DNA of 32,177 nt from Sebaldella sp. S0638 (GTDB lineage: Bacteria > Fusobacteriota > Fusobacteriia > Fusobacteriales > Leptotrichiaceae): the NCBI RefSeq assembly GCF_024158605.1, contig NZ_JAMZGM010000045.1, forward strand, positions 1-32,177, given 5' to 3'. This document shows positions 15,613-26,382 of this stretch, one piece after another. The position numbers and the translations under genes were made by a program. Positions within the stretch are counted from its first letter, which is position 1. Every line of letters starts with the position of its first letter. A model generated the notes under the pieces. That model was not told the origin of the DNA and ran no database searches. It worked only from the letters and a program-made list of their open reading frames with translations.

Positions 15613-16158
15613 CTATTGATTAATAATATCTACTAATTCTTGAAATGACTGATCTATGCTTTTATTTATAATAGAATAATCATAATCTTTTTCATATTCC
15701 ATCTCTTTTAGAGCATTTTCCAGTCTCTTTTGTATCACTTCTTCTGAATCAGATCCTCGATTTCTTAGCCTTTCTTCCAGTTCTTTATCATTAGGAGCTT
15801 TAAAAAAAACTAATACAGCACTTGGGTCTTTTTTCTTTACTGTCAAGCCACCCTGAACATCAATTTCCAAAAGAACAGTATTACCGTCTTCTCTTTTCTT
15901 TTCTACCTCAGATTTCAAAGTACCATAGTAATTATCATGAACTTTTGCCCATTCAAAGAACTTATCCTCTTCCACTTTTTTCATAAATTCTTCTTCTGAT
16001 AAAAAATAATAATCTTTTCCGTCTGTTTCATCCTGTCTTGGTTTTCTTGTTGTTGCTGATATTGTCAAAGGTATATTTAATTTATCTCTTGCTATTTTTG
16101 TAACTGTTGATTTACCCGCTCCGCTTGGGCCTGATACTACTATTAGTTTCCCCTTCAT
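15613..16158 (-). CDS. gmk: Guanylate kinase
   Basis: A 181-residue protein with ribosome binding site AAGGAG. It converts GMP and ATP to GDP and ADP in purine salvage and synthesis. The P-loop is GPSGAGKST (residues 10-18), followed by TISATTRKPRQDETDGKDYYF, the GMP-binding part, and EIDVQGG. The length is slightly under the usual 200 or so residues because the C-terminus is short. It lies one base after remA and is followed by rpoZ, the common remA-gmk-rpoZ order. Confidence 0.95.
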   Translation of the reverse strand: MKGKLIVVSGPSGAGKSTVTKIARDKLNIPLTISATTRKPRQDETDGKDYYFLSEEEFMKKVEEDKFFEWAKVHDNYYGTLKSEVEKKREDGNTVLLEIDVQGGLTVKKKDPSAVLVFFKAPNDKELEERLRNRGSDSEEVIQKRLENALKEMEYEKDYDYSIINKSIDQSFQELVDIINQ

Positions 16159-16159
16159 T

Positions 16160-16399
16160 TCATTCTCCTTTTTCTATCCTTAAGAGTAATGTTTCTACAT
16201 TAATGGCTGATAAAATAATGTGACCGCTGTCCATTATTAAAATAGCCCTTGTTCGTCTTCCTGAAGTAGCATCTATTAACATTTCTCTTTCTTTTGCTTC
16301 TTCTCTTAATCTTTTGCTCGGAGCAGAATCCGGACTGATAATTCCAACTATTCGGCTGTCTATTACGATATTATTAAATCCTATATTTATAGGTTTCAT
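16160..16399 (-). CDS. remA: RemA/DUF370-family regulator
   Basis: A 79-residue protein with ribosome binding site TGGAGG. The conserved core is [25 protein letters not shown], with [25 protein letters not shown], the RemA (YlzA) signature. In Bacillus RemA is a DNA-binding activator of extracellular matrix genes. Here it may do the same or be a more general regulator. The start codon sits 61 bases after rpoC and gmk follows immediately. Confidence 0.9.
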   Translation of the reverse strand: MKPINIGFNNIVIDSRIVGIISPDSAPSKRLREEAKEREMLIDATSGRRTRAILIMDSGHIILSAINVETLLLRIEKGE

Positions 16400-16424
16400 A
16401 ACGCCTCCAATGGCTTATTATTCA

Positions 16425-16450
16425 GGGAAAGAGCATATCTGCCCTTTCCC
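16425..16450 (-). other. Hairpin between rpoC and remA
   Basis: A 7-bp stem, GGGAAAG / CTTTCCC, with a 12-base loop on the minus strand between the rpoC stop and the remA ribosome binding site. No T run follows, so it is more likely an RNA-processing or stability element than a terminator. Confidence 0.45.
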
Positions 16451-16460
16451 GTAAATTATT

Positions 16461-19400
16461 TTAACTATTATTTTCTTCTGATACCGGATCAGCTAAAAGC
16501 ATTTTTCTATACTCTTTAAATCCTGTACCACCTGGAATTTTTTTACCGATGATTACGTTCTCTTTTAGTCCTTCAAGTCTATCTACTTTACCTTCTATTG
16601 CTGCATTTGCAAGAACTTTTGTAGTTTCCTGGAATGATGAAGCCGATATAAAGCTTTCTGTATTTACCGCAGCTTTTGTAATTCCCTGAATAACAGGTTC
16701 ATATGTAGCTATCTTTTTGTCTTCTGTGATAAGTTCGTTATTCTCTTTATCTACAATCTTTTTATCCACTAATTCATCTTCCAGATACAAAGAGTCTCCC
16801 GAATCTTTGATTTTTACTTTTTGGAACATCTGTTTTACTATTATTTCGATATGCTTATCATTTACCGAAACTCCCTGTTCCCTGTACACTTGCTGTACTG
16901 ATTCCAGGATAAACTGCTGAGCTTCAATAAGACCTTTTATTTTCAGTATATCATGCGGTGAAACCGGTCCGTCTGTTAGTTTTGTCCCTTTGTCTATAAG
17001 CATTTCATTAGTTACCACTAAGTGTTCCCCTACTGGTACTGTGTATTCTTTTATTGTTTTTCCAGTTTCAGGACTTACTATTAATATAAGTCTCATACCC
17101 TTCTTCTTTTTATCAGATATAAGTACACGTCCTGCTACTTCTGATAAAACAGCTTTTCCTTTAGGATTTCTAGCTTCGAATAATTCCTGAACTCTCGGAA
17201 GACCACTGGTAATATCTTTTGTTCCTTCTCCGGACTTAATTATTTTTGAAATAATCTGTCCTTTTTTTACTTTGTCTCCCTCTTTTACCATTAAATATGC
17301 TCCATAAGGAATACTGTATTCATCCAGCTTTTTCCCTTTTTCATAAATAACGATTCTTGGGTTCACGTCTCCGCTTTCTACCGGCTTTATAGCCATTCTT
17401 TCAGTAACATTATATTTATGATCTATATTTTCTCTTACATAAAGATCTCTGAATTCTACTTTTCCTGACTCATTACTTATTATCGGTATATGATAAGGAT
17501 CAAATTCTACCAGTATCTGGTCTTTTTCTACTTTATCTCCTTCTTTTACCTTTAATAATGATCCTGACGGAATTTCATATTTTTGTTTGTCTATTACTAT
17601 TTTTGAGTTCTGAGCAACAACTATTTCTTCCCCAGCCTCATTTTCCAGTATTTTTACATCTTTAAACTTAACTTTACCTGCTGAATCTGTTTTTATATTC
17701 GTCTGTACTGCTGCAGCCTGTGCTACCCCTCCTGTATGGAAAGTTCTCATTGTCAGCTGTGTTCCCGGCTCACCGATTGACTGCGCCGCGATAACTCCCA
17801 CTGCCTCACCTTTAAGAATTTCTTTATGGTTAGACAGATCCAGTCCGTAACATTTTTGACATACTCCTTTTTCCAATGCACATGTAAGAGGTGTTCTGAT
17901 TTTCACGGCTTTGATTTCATACTCGCTGATTTTCTTGATCAGATCTTTACCTATAAGTTCGTTTCTTTCAGCAATTACTTCACCTTCATGAACGATATCT
18001 TCTGCAAGAGTTCTTCCATAAATTCTTTCATCAAGTTTTTCTATAACATTACCGCCGTCAACCAGATCAGAAACTATTATTCCTTCATGAGTCTGACAAT
18101 CATGTTCATTTATGATAACATCATGTGAAATGTCAACCAGTCTTCTTGTAAGATATCCTGACTCAGCGGTTCTTAACGCCGTATCCGCCAGTCCTTTTCT
18201 GGCACCGTGTGATGACATGAAGAATTCCAGTATATTCAGACCTTCTCTAAAGTTCGCCTTAATAGGTACCTCCATGATTCTTCCTTGTGTATCCGCCATT
18301 AGTCCACGCATTCCACCAAGCTGTCTCATCTGTGCTATACTACCTCTGGCTCCTGAGTTCGCCATCATATAAACCGGATTAAATTCATCAAGATTGTCCA
18401 TCATTTCCTTAGTTACGTCATCTACTGCTCTTGACCATATTGCTACTGTTTTTCTGTATCTTTCCTCATCTATTATAGTACCCTTTTTATACTGTTCTTC
18501 CACTTCTGCTACTTCTTTTTCAGCACTTTCCAAAATAGATTTTTTTGTATCAGGTATTTCCAGATCTTCTATTCCAACTGTTATTCCAGCAGATGTCGCA
18601 TAATGGAATCCGAAATTCTTAATTTTATCAATTAAGTCAGAAGTCTTTTCAAAACCGTATAATTCATATAATTCTGCTATTAATTTACCTAATGCACCTT
18701 TTCCGAACGTTTTATCATATTCTCTGACTTCTTTTGGAAGCATTGTATTAAATAAAAGTCTTCCTGGTGTTGTTTCTATCATTTCACCGTCTATTCTTAC
18801 TTTTACCAGAGCGTGTGTTCCCACTTGCTTATTCTGGTATGCAGTTATCAGCTGGTTCTTATTAGAGAATAATTTACCTTCTCCTCTTTCCCCTCTTCTC
18901 TCTTTTGTCATATAATAACATCCCATAACCATATCCTGTGAAGGAACCGCTATAGGTTTACCGCTTGAAGGAGCAATTATGTTATTTGTAGCCAGCATAA
19001 GAAGTCTTGCTTCCATCTGGGCCTCAGGCGACAACACTAAGTGTACCGCCATCTGGTCACCGTCAAAATCCGCGTTAAATGCAGAACATACCAGCGGGTG
19101 AAGTCTTATTGCTTTTCCTTCTATAAGAGTAGGCTGAAACGCTTGTATTGATAATCTGTGTAATGTAGGGGCTCTGTTTAACAGAACCGGATGATTTTTG
19201 ATGATTTCTTCTATTAGTTCCCATACATAGTCATCTTCTTCTTCTACCATCTTTTTAGCTATTTTTATATTAGAAGCTATTTCTCTTTTTACAAGTTCTC
19301 TCATCAAAAACGGCTTATAAAGCTCAAGAGCCATTTTTTTCGGAAGTCCGCACTGATATATTTTCAGATTAGGTCCTACGACGATAACCGATCTTCCTGA

Positions 19401-20414
19401 GTAATCTACCCGTTTTCCAAGAAGGTTTTGTCTGAATCTTCCGTTTTTACCTTTAAGCATATCAGAAAGAGATTTAAGTTCTCTGTTATTTTGTGTAACA
19501 ACCGGCTTTCCTCTTCTTCCGTTATCTATTAAGGCATCTACCGCTTCCTGAAGCATTCTTTTTTCATTTTTTATAACTATTTCAGGAGCATTTATTGATA
19601 TTAATTTTTTCAATCTTGTATTTCTGTTTATAACTCTTCTGTAAAGATCATTAAGATCACTTGTTGCGAATCTTCCACCATCAAGCTGAACCATTGGTCT
19701 TATATCAGCAGGAATTACAGGCAGTACAGTAAGAATCATCCATTCCGGTCTGTTTTCCGAAATGATGAAATCTCTTACTATTTTTAGTCTTTTTACTACT
19801 TTTTTTCTCTTCTGGCTTGACTGTGAAACTTCAAGTTCATTTTTCAGTTCTTCTTCAAGCTGTACAAGATTTATTTCTTCCAATAGTTTTATAATACCTT
19901 CTGCACCCATTTTAGCTTCAAATTTTTCACCAAACTGGCTTTTATAAAGTCTGTACTCTCTGTCTGTAAGTATTACGCCTTTTTCAAGGTTAGTTTCTCC
20001 CGGTTCTGTTACTACATATCTTGCGAAATACAGTACTGATTCCAGTTCTTTTGTACTAAGTCCCAAAAGAAGACTCATTTTATTGGGCGTTCCTTTTGAA
20101 TACCATATGTGCGCCACAGGAGCTGCTAAATCTATATGACCCATTCTTTCACGTCTTACTTTTGAAGTAGTTACTTCCACTCCGCACTTTTCACATTTTA
20201 TGCCTTTGTATCTCATACGTTTGTATTTTCCACACGCACATTCAAAATCTTTAGCTGGACCAAATATTCTCTCGCAGAATAAACCGTCCATTTCAGGTTT
20301 CAATGTCCTGTAGTTTATTGTTTCAGCTTTTTTCACCTCACCATAAGACCATTCTCTGATCTTATCAGGTGAAGCAAGCTTTATCTGTATACTATCAAAA
20401 TCTCTTATACTCAT
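16461..20414 (-). CDS. rpoC: RNA polymerase beta' subunit
   Basis: A protein of 1317 residues from ATG 20414, chosen because GAGGAGG lies nine bases upstream; upstream in-frame TTG codons would use that site as coding sequence. The N-terminal zinc ribbon is [20 protein letters not shown]. The catalytic Mg-binding loop is NADFDGDQM (447-455). A second Cys group, [13 protein letters not shown], lies in the C-terminal half. The trigger-loop/bridge region includes [19 protein letters not shown] and [18 protein letters not shown]. Length and order are normal. rpoB ends 26 bases upstream and the two are one transcript. Confidence 0.98.
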   Translation of the reverse strand: MSIRDFDSIQIKLASPDKIREWSYGEVKKAETINYRTLKPEMDGLFCERIFGPAKDFECACGKYKRMRYKGIKCEKCGVEVTTSKVRRERMGHIDLAAPVAHIWYSKGTPNKMSLLLGLSTKELESVLYFARYVVTEPGETNLEKGVILTDREYRLYKSQFGEKFEAKMGAEGIIKLLEEINLVQLEEELKNELEVSQSSQKRKKVVKRLKIVRDFIISENRPEWMILTVLPVIPADIRPMVQLDGGRFATSDLNDLYRRVINRNTRLKKLISINAPEIVIKNEKRMLQEAVDALIDNGRRGKPVVTQNNRELKSLSDMLKGKNGRFRQNLLGKRVDYSGRSVIVVGPNLKIYQCGLPKKMALELYKPFLMRELVKREIASNIKIAKKMVEEEDDYVWELIEEIIKNHPVLLNRAPTLHRLSIQAFQPTLIEGKAIRLHPLVCSAFNADFDGDQMAVHLVLSPEAQMEARLLMLATNNIIAPSSGKPIAVPSQDMVMGCYYMTKERRGERGEGKLFSNKNQLITAYQNKQVGTHALVKVRIDGEMIETTPGRLLFNTMLPKEVREYDKTFGKGALGKLIAELYELYGFEKTSDLIDKIKNFGFHYATSAGITVGIEDLEIPDTKKSILESAEKEVAEVEEQYKKGTIIDEERYRKTVAIWSRAVDDVTKEMMDNLDEFNPVYMMANSGARGSIAQMRQLGGMRGLMADTQGRIMEVPIKANFREGLNILEFFMSSHGARKGLADTALRTAESGYLTRRLVDISHDVIINEHDCQTHEGIIVSDLVDGGNVIEKLDERIYGRTLAEDIVHEGEVIAERNELIGKDLIKKISEYEIKAVKIRTPLTCALEKGVCQKCYGLDLSNHKEILKGEAVGVIAAQSIGEPGTQLTMRTFHTGGVAQAAAVQTNIKTDSAGKVKFKDVKILENEAGEEIVVAQNSKIVIDKQKYEIPSGSLLKVKEGDKVEKDQILVEFDPYHIPIISNESGKVEFRDLYVRENIDHKYNVTERMAIKPVESGDVNPRIVIYEKGKKLDEYSIPYGAYLMVKEGDKVKKGQIISKIIKSGEGTKDITSGLPRVQELFEARNPKGKAVLSEVAGRVLISDKKKKGMRLILIVSPETGKTIKEYTVPVGEHLVVTNEMLIDKGTKLTDGPVSPHDILKIKGLIEAQQFILESVQQVYREQGVSVNDKHIEIIVKQMFQKVKIKDSGDSLYLEDELVDKKIVDKENNELITEDKKIATYEPVIQGITKAAVNTESFISASSFQETTKVLANAAIEGKVDRLEGLKENVIIGKKIPGGTGFKEYRKMLLADPVSEENNS

Positions 20415-20440
20415 TAACAAGAGCCTCCTCAATCCATAGT

Positions 20441-23400
20441 TTAATTTTCATTATTTTTATCTAATTCTATCACTTGACCATCTTTATCAAATAAATTTAT
20501 GTCTAATCCTAATGATTGAAACTCTTTTATTAAAACTTTAAATGATTCAGGCGCATCAGCCTCAGGCATTCCCTGACCTTTTACTATTGCTTCGTAAGTT
20601 TTTGTTCTTCCGCTTATATCGTCAGATTTTACAGTTAACATTTCCTGTAAGATATTTGATGCTCCATATGCTTCCAGAGCCCAAACTTCCATCTCTCCCA
20701 GTCTTTGTCCACCGAATTGTGCCTTTCCTCCAAGAGGTTGCTGTGTTACCAGTGAGTAAGGACCAATTGCTCTTGCGTGCATCTTATCTTCTACTAAGTG
20801 ATGCAGTTTCAGCATGTACATTCTTCCTACAGTAACACGATTATCAAATGGTTCTCCTGTTCTACCGTCAATTAGTTTTACTTTTCCGTTTCTTTCAAAT
20901 CCTACTTTTTCCAGATAGTCTTTTACGTCATTTTCACTAGCTCCGTCAAAAACAGGCGTTGCTATATATTGATCAATATTTCCGATTGCCAGACCCAGAT
21001 GGACTTCCAATACCTGTCCGATATTCATACGTGACGGTACCCCTAACGGATTAACTGCTACGTCAATTGGTGTTCCGTCTTCCAAATGCGGCATATCTTC
21101 CACAGGAAGTATTCTAGAAACGACACCTTTATTTCCATGTCTTCCTGACATTTTATCCCCGACAGTTATTTTTCTTTTTTCAGCTATATAAACTCTTACT
21201 ACTTTGTTTACACCGGCCTTTAAGTCGTCACCGTCATCTTTAGTCAATATCAGAACATCTACAACTGTACCTTTTGTACCATGAGGAAGTCTTAATGATG
21301 TATCTCTTACGTCTTTAGCTTTTTCTCCAAAGATCGCTCTCAGTAATTTTTCCTCTGCCGGCGGTTCAGTTTCTCCTTTTGGAGTGACTTTTCCTACAAG
21401 GATGTCGCCGGGATTCACTTGTGCACCTATTCTTATAATACCGCTTTCATCTAAGTTTTTCAATGTCTCTTCAGAAACGTTAGGTATTTCTCTGGTGATC
21501 TCTTCATCTCCAAGTTTTGTTGTTCTTGCTTCTATATCAAATTCTTCTATATGTATTGAAGTAAATACGTCGTCTTTTCTAAGTCTTTCAGATATCAGAA
21601 TCGCATCCTCAAAGTTGTACCCTTCCCAAGGCATGAATGCCAGAAGTATATTTCTACCAAGTGCAAGATCTCCACCTGCAGTTGATGGTCCGTCAGCAAT
21701 TATATCTCCTCTTTTTACTTCGTCATCAAGGCTTATAATTGGCTTCTGATGCAGACACATTGCCTGATTTGATCTTTCAAAGTTCAGTAATCTGTGAACA
21801 TGTTCCTTATCATTTTCATCTGTTACAATAATTTGTCTCGCATCTACGAAAGTTACTTTTCCGTTTGCTTTTGATGTCATTACTGCTCCTGAATCCACAG
21901 CTACTTTTCTTTCAAGACCTGTTCCCACATAAGGGGCCTCTGTTCTTAATAATGGTACCGCCTGACGTTGCATATTCGATCCCATTAGTGCTCTGTTCGC
22001 ATCATCATGTTCAAGAAACGGAATTAATCCTGCTGAAACTGATACTACCTGTTTAGGTGATACATCCAGATAATGAACTTTTTCTTTAACTATATGGACT
22101 ATTTCTTCTCCATATCTGCAGACTACTTCTTCTGCAAGGATATTTCCTTTATCATCCACAGGTGTATCCGCCTGTGCTATAAATAATCCTTCTTCTTCAT
22201 CTGCTCCAAGGTAATTTATTTCATTAAGTATTGCCTTACCATTTTCTACTTTTGCAAATGGTGTTTCTATAAATCCGTATTTATTAACTTTTCCATAAGT
22301 TGACAGTGATCCTATCAGACCGATATTCGGACCTTCCGGTGTTTCTATAGGACAGATTCTTCCATAGTGTGAGTTATGTACATCACGCACTTCGAATCCT
22401 GCTCTTTCTCTTGAAAGTCCTCCCGGTCCCAAAGCTGATATTCTTCTTTTATGAGTTAATTCTGCAAGAGGATTCGACTGATCCATAAACTGAGAAAGCT
22501 GCCCGGATCCAAAGAATTCCAGAATCAAAGCATTTAACGGTTTAGTATTCAAAAGACTCTGAGGTGTTAAAGTAGTAATATCCTGTATTGTCATTTTCTC
22601 CTTAACCATCTTAGCCATTTTCATCATTCCGCCTTTGACCTGAATAGACAGTAACTCTCCTACTCCTCTTACCCTTCTGTTTGACAGGTTATCTATATCA
22701 TCAGTATATCCGTCATCATTAAAAAGGTTTCTTACATAATTAATAGTCTGCATTACATCTTCTTTAGTAAGTGTAATTTCATTTTCCGGCAGATCCAGTT
22801 TAAGTCTTTTATTTATTTTATATCTTCCTACGTTGGCAAGATCATATCTCTGAGGATTAAAGAACATTTGTTTTAAAAGTGATCTTGCACTGTCTACAGT
22901 TACCAGATCCCCCGGTCTTAGTTTCTTAAAGACCTCTACAACTGCTTCGTCAGATGTCTTAGTATGGTCATGAATAAGTGAATTCGCAATAATTCTGTCT
23001 TCCGGCTTTACTTCCCAGTAATAAATTTTTTCAACTTTATTCTCAATTAATTTTTCTATTCCGATCTCGTCAATTAATTCTTCCGATTCCAGAATAAACT
23101 CTCCTGTTTTCTCATCAAGAATATCTTCTTTGTTAAAACTTCCTTCTAGTCTGTTTTTTATTACTTCCTGTAAATCATCACCTTTATATTTTTCGTAAAT
23201 CTTATTCAGATCCAGTTCTTTAGATTCAAAAAACTGATCCATTATCTCTCTATTATTCGTGAAAAAGTCCACTGACTTTAAGAATATAGTTGATAAAACT
23301 TTCTTCCTTCTGTCTATTTTTACGTTTAATATATCATTCTTGTCAGTTTCAAATTCCAGCCAAGTCCCTTTATACGGGATTATTTTACCAATAAATATAT

Positions 23401-23887
23401 CTTTTCCTGTTTGTATGCTCAACTCTTTATTGAATGTAACACCTGGTGATCTGTGCAGCTGAGATACAACAACCCTTTCTGCCCCGTTTATAATAAATGT
23501 GGCTTTATCAGTCATTAACGGAATTTCACCAAAATACACTAATGTTTCCTGTATTTCTTCTGTTTTCAAATTTATTAAACGTAATCTTACTTTCAGCTGA
23601 CCGGCATACGTTTTTCTTCTTTTCTTACATTCCAGTTCGTCATTAAGCGGTTTATCATTTTCATGAATCTCATACCATATATACTCTAATTTAAGTTGAC
23701 CATTACTCGATTCTATTGGAAAAATTTCCTGAAAAATATTTTCTAAACCTTGGTTTTCCCTTTTTTGCGGCGGGATTCCTGCCTGAATGAAGTCTTCGTA
23801 TGAATTTAACTGAAACTCCAAAAAGTGAGGCATTTCTCCTCTGTCAACAATTTTTCCAAAACTAAATCTTTTAATAAGTCTGCTCAT
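20441..23887 (-). CDS. rpoB: RNA polymerase beta subunit
   Basis: A 1148-residue protein with AAGGAGG before its ATG. Landmarks include the rifampicin-pocket region ([24 protein letters not shown], with [18 protein letters not shown]), [14 protein letters not shown], and the C-terminal [12 protein letters not shown] and [27 protein letters not shown]. The residue at the Ser531-equivalent is Ala in '[10 protein letters not shown]', a position where rifampicin-tolerant lineages vary; see findings for the caution. Length is close to Gram-positive RpoB. It is preceded by two attenuator-like hairpins after rplL. Confidence 0.98.
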   Translation of the reverse strand: MSRLIKRFSFGKIVDRGEMPHFLEFQLNSYEDFIQAGIPPQKRENQGLENIFQEIFPIESSNGQLKLEYIWYEIHENDKPLNDELECKKRRKTYAGQLKVRLRLINLKTEEIQETLVYFGEIPLMTDKATFIINGAERVVVSQLHRSPGVTFNKELSIQTGKDIFIGKIIPYKGTWLEFETDKNDILNVKIDRRKKVLSTIFLKSVDFFTNNREIMDQFFESKELDLNKIYEKYKGDDLQEVIKNRLEGSFNKEDILDEKTGEFILESEELIDEIGIEKLIENKVEKIYYWEVKPEDRIIANSLIHDHTKTSDEAVVEVFKKLRPGDLVTVDSARSLLKQMFFNPQRYDLANVGRYKINKRLKLDLPENEITLTKEDVMQTINYVRNLFNDDGYTDDIDNLSNRRVRGVGELLSIQVKGGMMKMAKMVKEKMTIQDITTLTPQSLLNTKPLNALILEFFGSGQLSQFMDQSNPLAELTHKRRISALGPGGLSRERAGFEVRDVHNSHYGRICPIETPEGPNIGLIGSLSTYGKVNKYGFIETPFAKVENGKAILNEINYLGADEEEGLFIAQADTPVDDKGNILAEEVVCRYGEEIVHIVKEKVHYLDVSPKQVVSVSAGLIPFLEHDDANRALMGSNMQRQAVPLLRTEAPYVGTGLERKVAVDSGAVMTSKANGKVTFVDARQIIVTDENDKEHVHRLLNFERSNQAMCLHQKPIISLDDEVKRGDIIADGPSTAGGDLALGRNILLAFMPWEGYNFEDAILISERLRKDDVFTSIHIEEFDIEARTTKLGDEEITREIPNVSEETLKNLDESGIIRIGAQVNPGDILVGKVTPKGETEPPAEEKLLRAIFGEKAKDVRDTSLRLPHGTKGTVVDVLILTKDDGDDLKAGVNKVVRVYIAEKRKITVGDKMSGRHGNKGVVSRILPVEDMPHLEDGTPIDVAVNPLGVPSRMNIGQVLEVHLGLAIGNIDQYIATPVFDGASENDVKDYLEKVGFERNGKVKLIDGRTGEPFDNRVTVGRMYMLKLHHLVEDKMHARAIGPYSLVTQQPLGGKAQFGGQRLGEMEVWALEAYGASNILQEMLTVKSDDISGRTKTYEAIVKGQGMPEADAPESFKVLIKEFQSLGLDINLFDKDGQVIELDKNNEN

Positions 23888-23922
23888 TAATTATTCCTCC
23901 TTATAGTTACCTATAACTATTC

Positions 23923-23946
23923 AAAAACCCAGTAATAACGGGGTTT
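23923..23946 (-). terminator. Attenuator-like hairpin 2 before rpoB
   Basis: On the minus strand AAACCC and GGGTTT pair around a 12-base loop and run into TTTT. It lies 36 bases upstream of the rpoB start and after a stronger hairpin, so part of the rplL transcripts would stop here. Confidence 0.5.
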
Positions 23947-23972
23947 AACTACTCTCTATCTGTAAATAGTGG

Positions 23973-24001
23973 AAAAAGACACCCCGAAATTTAGAGTGTC
24001 T
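23973..24001 (-). terminator. Terminator-like hairpin 1 between rplL and rpoB
   Basis: On the minus strand AGACACTC pairs with GGGTGTCT (8 bp, one wobble) around a 9-base loop, followed by TTTT. It lies 21 bases after the rplL stop. A partial terminator here would set a higher level of L10/L12 than of RNA polymerase, as known for this junction in other bacteria. Confidence 0.65.
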
Positions 24002-24022
24002 CCTTATTATTTTGTCTTGTAC

Positions 24023-24391
24023 TTATTTTAATTCTACAGTTGCTCCAGCTGCTTCCAACTGTGCTTTGATTTTTTCTGCTTCATCTTTAGAAGCTCCCTC
24101 TTTAACTGTTTTTCCTCCTGCTTCAACTAAGTCCTTAGCTTCTTTCAGTCCTAATCCAGTTATAGTTCTTACTTCTTTGATTACAGCTGTTTTCTTATCT
24201 CCGAAACCTGTTAAGATTACATCAAATTCAGTTTTTTCTTCAACTGCTGCTGCACCTGCACCAGCTGCTGCTACAGCTACTGGTTGAGCTGATACTCCAA
24301 AAGTTTCTTCTATCGCTTCAACTACTTCTTTTAATTCTAAAACTGTCATATTTTTTAAATCTTCTATAAATTGATCTTTATTAAATGCCAT
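24023..24391 (-). CDS. rplL: Ribosomal protein L7/L12
   Basis: A 122-residue protein with ribosome binding site AGGAGG. The N-terminal dimer/L10-binding domain ([26 protein letters not shown]-like) is followed by an Ala/Gly hinge ([13 protein letters not shown]) and the C-terminal factor-binding domain with [20 protein letters not shown] and [12 protein letters not shown]. It forms the stalk that recruits elongation and initiation factors. It follows rplJ by 26 bases. Confidence 0.97.
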   Translation of the reverse strand: MAFNKDQFIEDLKNMTVLELKEVVEAIEETFGVSAQPVAVAAAGAGAAAVEEKTEFDVILTGFGDKKTAVIKEVRTITGLGLKEAKDLVEAGGKTVKEGASKDEAEKIKAQLEAAGATVELK

Positions 24392-24417
24392 TTTTTCCTC
24401 CTAAAATATTTTTTTTA

Positions 24418-24981
24418 TTAGTTTGCTTCTGTAGCTTCTGCTACCGCTTCTTCTTTATTCTCGTCTATAGTAACTACTGGTGCCTCTGCTCCTGATTCTT
24501 TTTGTTCAGCAACATTTGTCATAGCTACTGCTAACATTCTTACTGGTGATAACAATCCATATGCTATCTGACCAAGTAATTCTTCTCTTGAAGGTAATTT
24601 AGCTAGAGCTTCTATTGTAGCTACCTCTACTCTTCCACCATCAACATATCCTGCTTTTATTAAGAATTTATCTTTTACAGTTTGAGAGAAGTCATAAATT
24701 AACTTTGATGGTGCAACTCCATCTTCAAAACCTAGTGCAAATGATGTAGTTCCTTCTAAAACATCATCAAAGTCAGCATCGATTCCTGCTTCTTTCAAAG
24801 CAATTTTAAATAATCTATTTTTAGCTACTAGATATTCGATTCCTGCTTCTCTGGCTTTTCTTCTTAATTCTGTATCCTCATTTACTGTAATCCCTTTATA
24901 GTCTACAAATACCACAGCTTTTGCTTCTTTGATTTTATCTTTAAGTATACTTACCTTGTCTACTTTTGATTGTGCTGGCAT
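24418..24981 (-). CDS. rplJ: Ribosomal protein L10
   Basis: A protein of 187 residues from ATG 24981; GAGGAGG lies seven bases upstream and longer in-frame starts run back through the leader. It contains KEAKAVVFVDYKGITV and LVAKNRLFKIALKEAG, then a helix that carries L12 dimers. The C-terminal acidic tail is about 20 residues longer than the minimum (VVTIDENKEEAVAEATEAN). It is the stalk base and, with L12, the likely ligand of its own leader RNA. Confidence 0.97.
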   Translation of the reverse strand: MPAQSKVDKVSILKDKIKEAKAVVFVDYKGITVNEDTELRRKAREAGIEYLVAKNRLFKIALKEAGIDADFDDVLEGTTSFALGFEDGVAPSKLIYDFSQTVKDKFLIKAGYVDGGRVEVATIEALAKLPSREELLGQIAYGLLSPVRMLAVAMTNVAEQKESGAEAPVVTIDENKEEAVAEATEAN

Positions 24982-25000
24982 TTTTTCACCTCCTCTATAT

Positions 25001-25106
25001 AAAAAACCTCTGATTTGCAAAGACAATAACTCAGAGGAAAACATAACTCTATGCTTAATTAACCTCGGTAGGATTTACCGGATTGCTCCAACCTACTGTC
25101 TTTGGC
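25001..25106 (-). promoter_or_regulatory. Ribosomal protein L10 leader with attenuator
   Basis: The minus-strand RNA between rplA and rplJ has the L10-leader signature: CAAAGACAGTAGGTT, then AATCCTACCGAGGTTAATTA, and later ATTGTCTTTGC. CAAAGAC (25098-25104) can pair with GTCTTTG (25018-25024) to close the leader. The 3' part can instead form CCTCTGA / TCAGAGG (25007-25013, 25031-25037) followed by TTTTTT, an intrinsic terminator whose loop holds GTCTTTG, so the two folds compete. In B. subtilis L10(L12)4 acts on such a leader by attenuation. Confidence 0.85.
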
Positions 25107-25136
25107 TTTGAATTTTTTAAAAATATATATTCAAAA

Positions 25137-25844
25137 TTACTTTGAAACGTATGAATTTACCAATAACGGATCGATTTTGATTCCAGGACCCATTGTTAAT
25201 GATATTGCTACAGTTCTTAAATACTGTCCTTTTGATGCATCAGGCTTTAACTTTATGATTTGATCAACAACAGTTTTAAAGTTTTCTGTGATTTTTTCTT
25301 TATCAAAGTTAACTTTTCCAATTGGTACATGTATTGATCCTAATTTATCTACTTTAAAAGCTAATTTACCTTTTTTGAATTCGTCTACAGTTTTTGCAAC
25401 ATCAGTTGTTACAGTTCCTGATTTAGGGTTAGGCATTAATCCTTTAGTTCCTAAAAGTTTTCCTAATTTCCCTAACTTAGGCATCATGTCCGGAGTAGCT
25501 ATTACTAAATCAAAATCCAGCCATCCACCTTGTATTTTAGTAATATACTCATCATCACCAGCGTAATCTGCACCTGCTTTTAAAGCTTCGTCAATTTTAT
25601 CTCCTGAAGTAATAACAAGAATCTTAATAGTCTTTCCTGTACCGTGTGGTAATACTACAGTACCTCTAACCTGTTGATCAGCATGTCTAGGATCTACTCC
25701 TAATCTAAATGCTAATTCCACTGTTTCAGTGAATTTTGCACTTTTAGTTTCAAATACTAAGTCCAAAGCTTCTTCAGGTGTATATAATTTCATTTTATCT
25801 ACTTTTTTAGCAATTTCCTGGTATCTTTTCCCTTTTTTTGCCAT
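25137..25844 (-). CDS. rplA: Ribosomal protein L1
   Basis: A 235-residue protein with ribosome binding site AAAGGAGG. It has the L1 landmarks: an N-terminal [78 protein letters not shown] as short blocks, and a C-terminal [11 protein letters not shown]. It binds the L1 stalk of 23S rRNA and represses its own operon in other bacteria. A stalk-like hairpin lies just upstream. Confidence 0.97.
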   Translation of the reverse strand: MAKKGKRYQEIAKKVDKMKLYTPEEALDLVFETKSAKFTETVELAFRLGVDPRHADQQVRGTVVLPHGTGKTIKILVITSGDKIDEALKAGADYAGDDEYITKIQGGWLDFDLVIATPDMMPKLGKLGKLLGTKGLMPNPKSGTVTTDVAKTVDEFKKGKLAFKVDKLGSIHVPIGKVNFDKEKITENFKTVVDQIIKLKPDASKGQYLRTVAISLTMGPGIKIDPLLVNSYVSK

Positions 25845-25862
25845 TATGAATTTTCCTCCTTT

Positions 25863-25887
25863 GTGGTCATTGGGTTATCCCTTCCAC
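25863..25887 (-). promoter_or_regulatory. L1-stalk-like hairpin in the rplA leader
   Basis: On the minus strand GTGG-AA-GGG-ATAA-CCC-AATGA-CCAC forms a 4-bp stem, a 2x5 asymmetric internal loop and a 3-bp inner stem. It is followed at once by AAAGGAGG, the rplA ribosome binding site. It matches the hairpin before rplK in outer stem, loop sizes and spacing. The layout resembles the base of the 23S L1 stalk, so it is a candidate site for L1 autoregulation. Confidence 0.6.
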
Positions 25888-25899
25888 TAAAATATATGG

Positions 25900-26325
25900 T
25901 TATTCGCTTATTTTTATTCCCATGCTTCTTGCTGTACCGGCGATTACATTCATAGCCGCTTCAACACTGCCAGCATTTAAATCAGGCATTTTTGTTTCTG
26001 CAATTTCTTTCAGCTGAGCTTTTGTAATAGTTCCAGCAACATCTTTTACTGAGTTTGCAGCACCTTTGTTAACTTTAGCTGCTTTTTTCAATAAATCTGA
26101 TGCAGGTGGAGTCTTTAGTATAAAAGTAAAGCTTCTGTCAGCATAAACAGAAATCTCCACAGGAATTACAAATCCCATTTTGTCTTGAGTTTGTGCATTA
26201 AATGCTTTACAGAAATCCATTATATTAACACCGTGTTGTCCTAAAGCAGGTCCTACCGGTGGAGACGGATTTGCCTTTCCAGCGTCTAATTGTAATTTTA
26301 TTTTTCCAATTACTTCTTTTGCCAT
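25900..26325 (-). CDS. rplK: Ribosomal protein L11
   Basis: A 141-residue protein with ribosome binding site AAAGGAGG. It starts [20 protein letters not shown] and contains the proline-rich [24 protein letters not shown], and the C-terminal RNA-binding part ends [16 protein letters not shown]. It forms the GTPase-associated centre with 23S rRNA. Gene order secE-nusG-rplK-rplA is the general bacterial one. Confidence 0.97.
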   Translation of the reverse strand: MAKEVIGKIKLQLDAGKANPSPPVGPALGQHGVNIMDFCKAFNAQTQDKMGFVIPVEISVYADRSFTFILKTPPASDLLKKAAKVNKGAANSVKDVAGTITKAQLKEIAETKMPDLNAGSVEAAMNVIAGTARSMGIKISE

Positions 26326-26343
26326 CTTAAAATTTCCTCCTTT

Positions 26344-26366
26344 GTGGTAAATGATCTCTCTCCCAC
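26344..26366 (-). promoter_or_regulatory. L1-stalk-like hairpin in the rplK leader
   Basis: On the minus strand GTGG-GA-GA-GAGA-TC-ATTTA-CCAC forms a 4-bp outer stem, a 2x5 asymmetric internal loop and a 2-bp inner stem capped by a GAGA tetraloop. It abuts AAAGGAGG of rplK. In E. coli L1 binds the mRNA just ahead of rplK using a mimic of the rRNA site. The outer GTGG-GA and A-CCAC parts fit that. Confidence 0.6.
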
Positions 26367-26382
26367 TTAAATATCTATACGT

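Noticed and set aside
16425-16450. Terminator after rpoC
   Set aside because: The stem is good but no T run follows, so it was kept only as a hairpin.
22440-22460. Rifampicin-tolerance substitution in rpoB
   Set aside because: The segment reads [11 protein letters not shown], whose Ser-Ala-Leu matches the wild-type S531-equivalent context; nothing indicates resistance.
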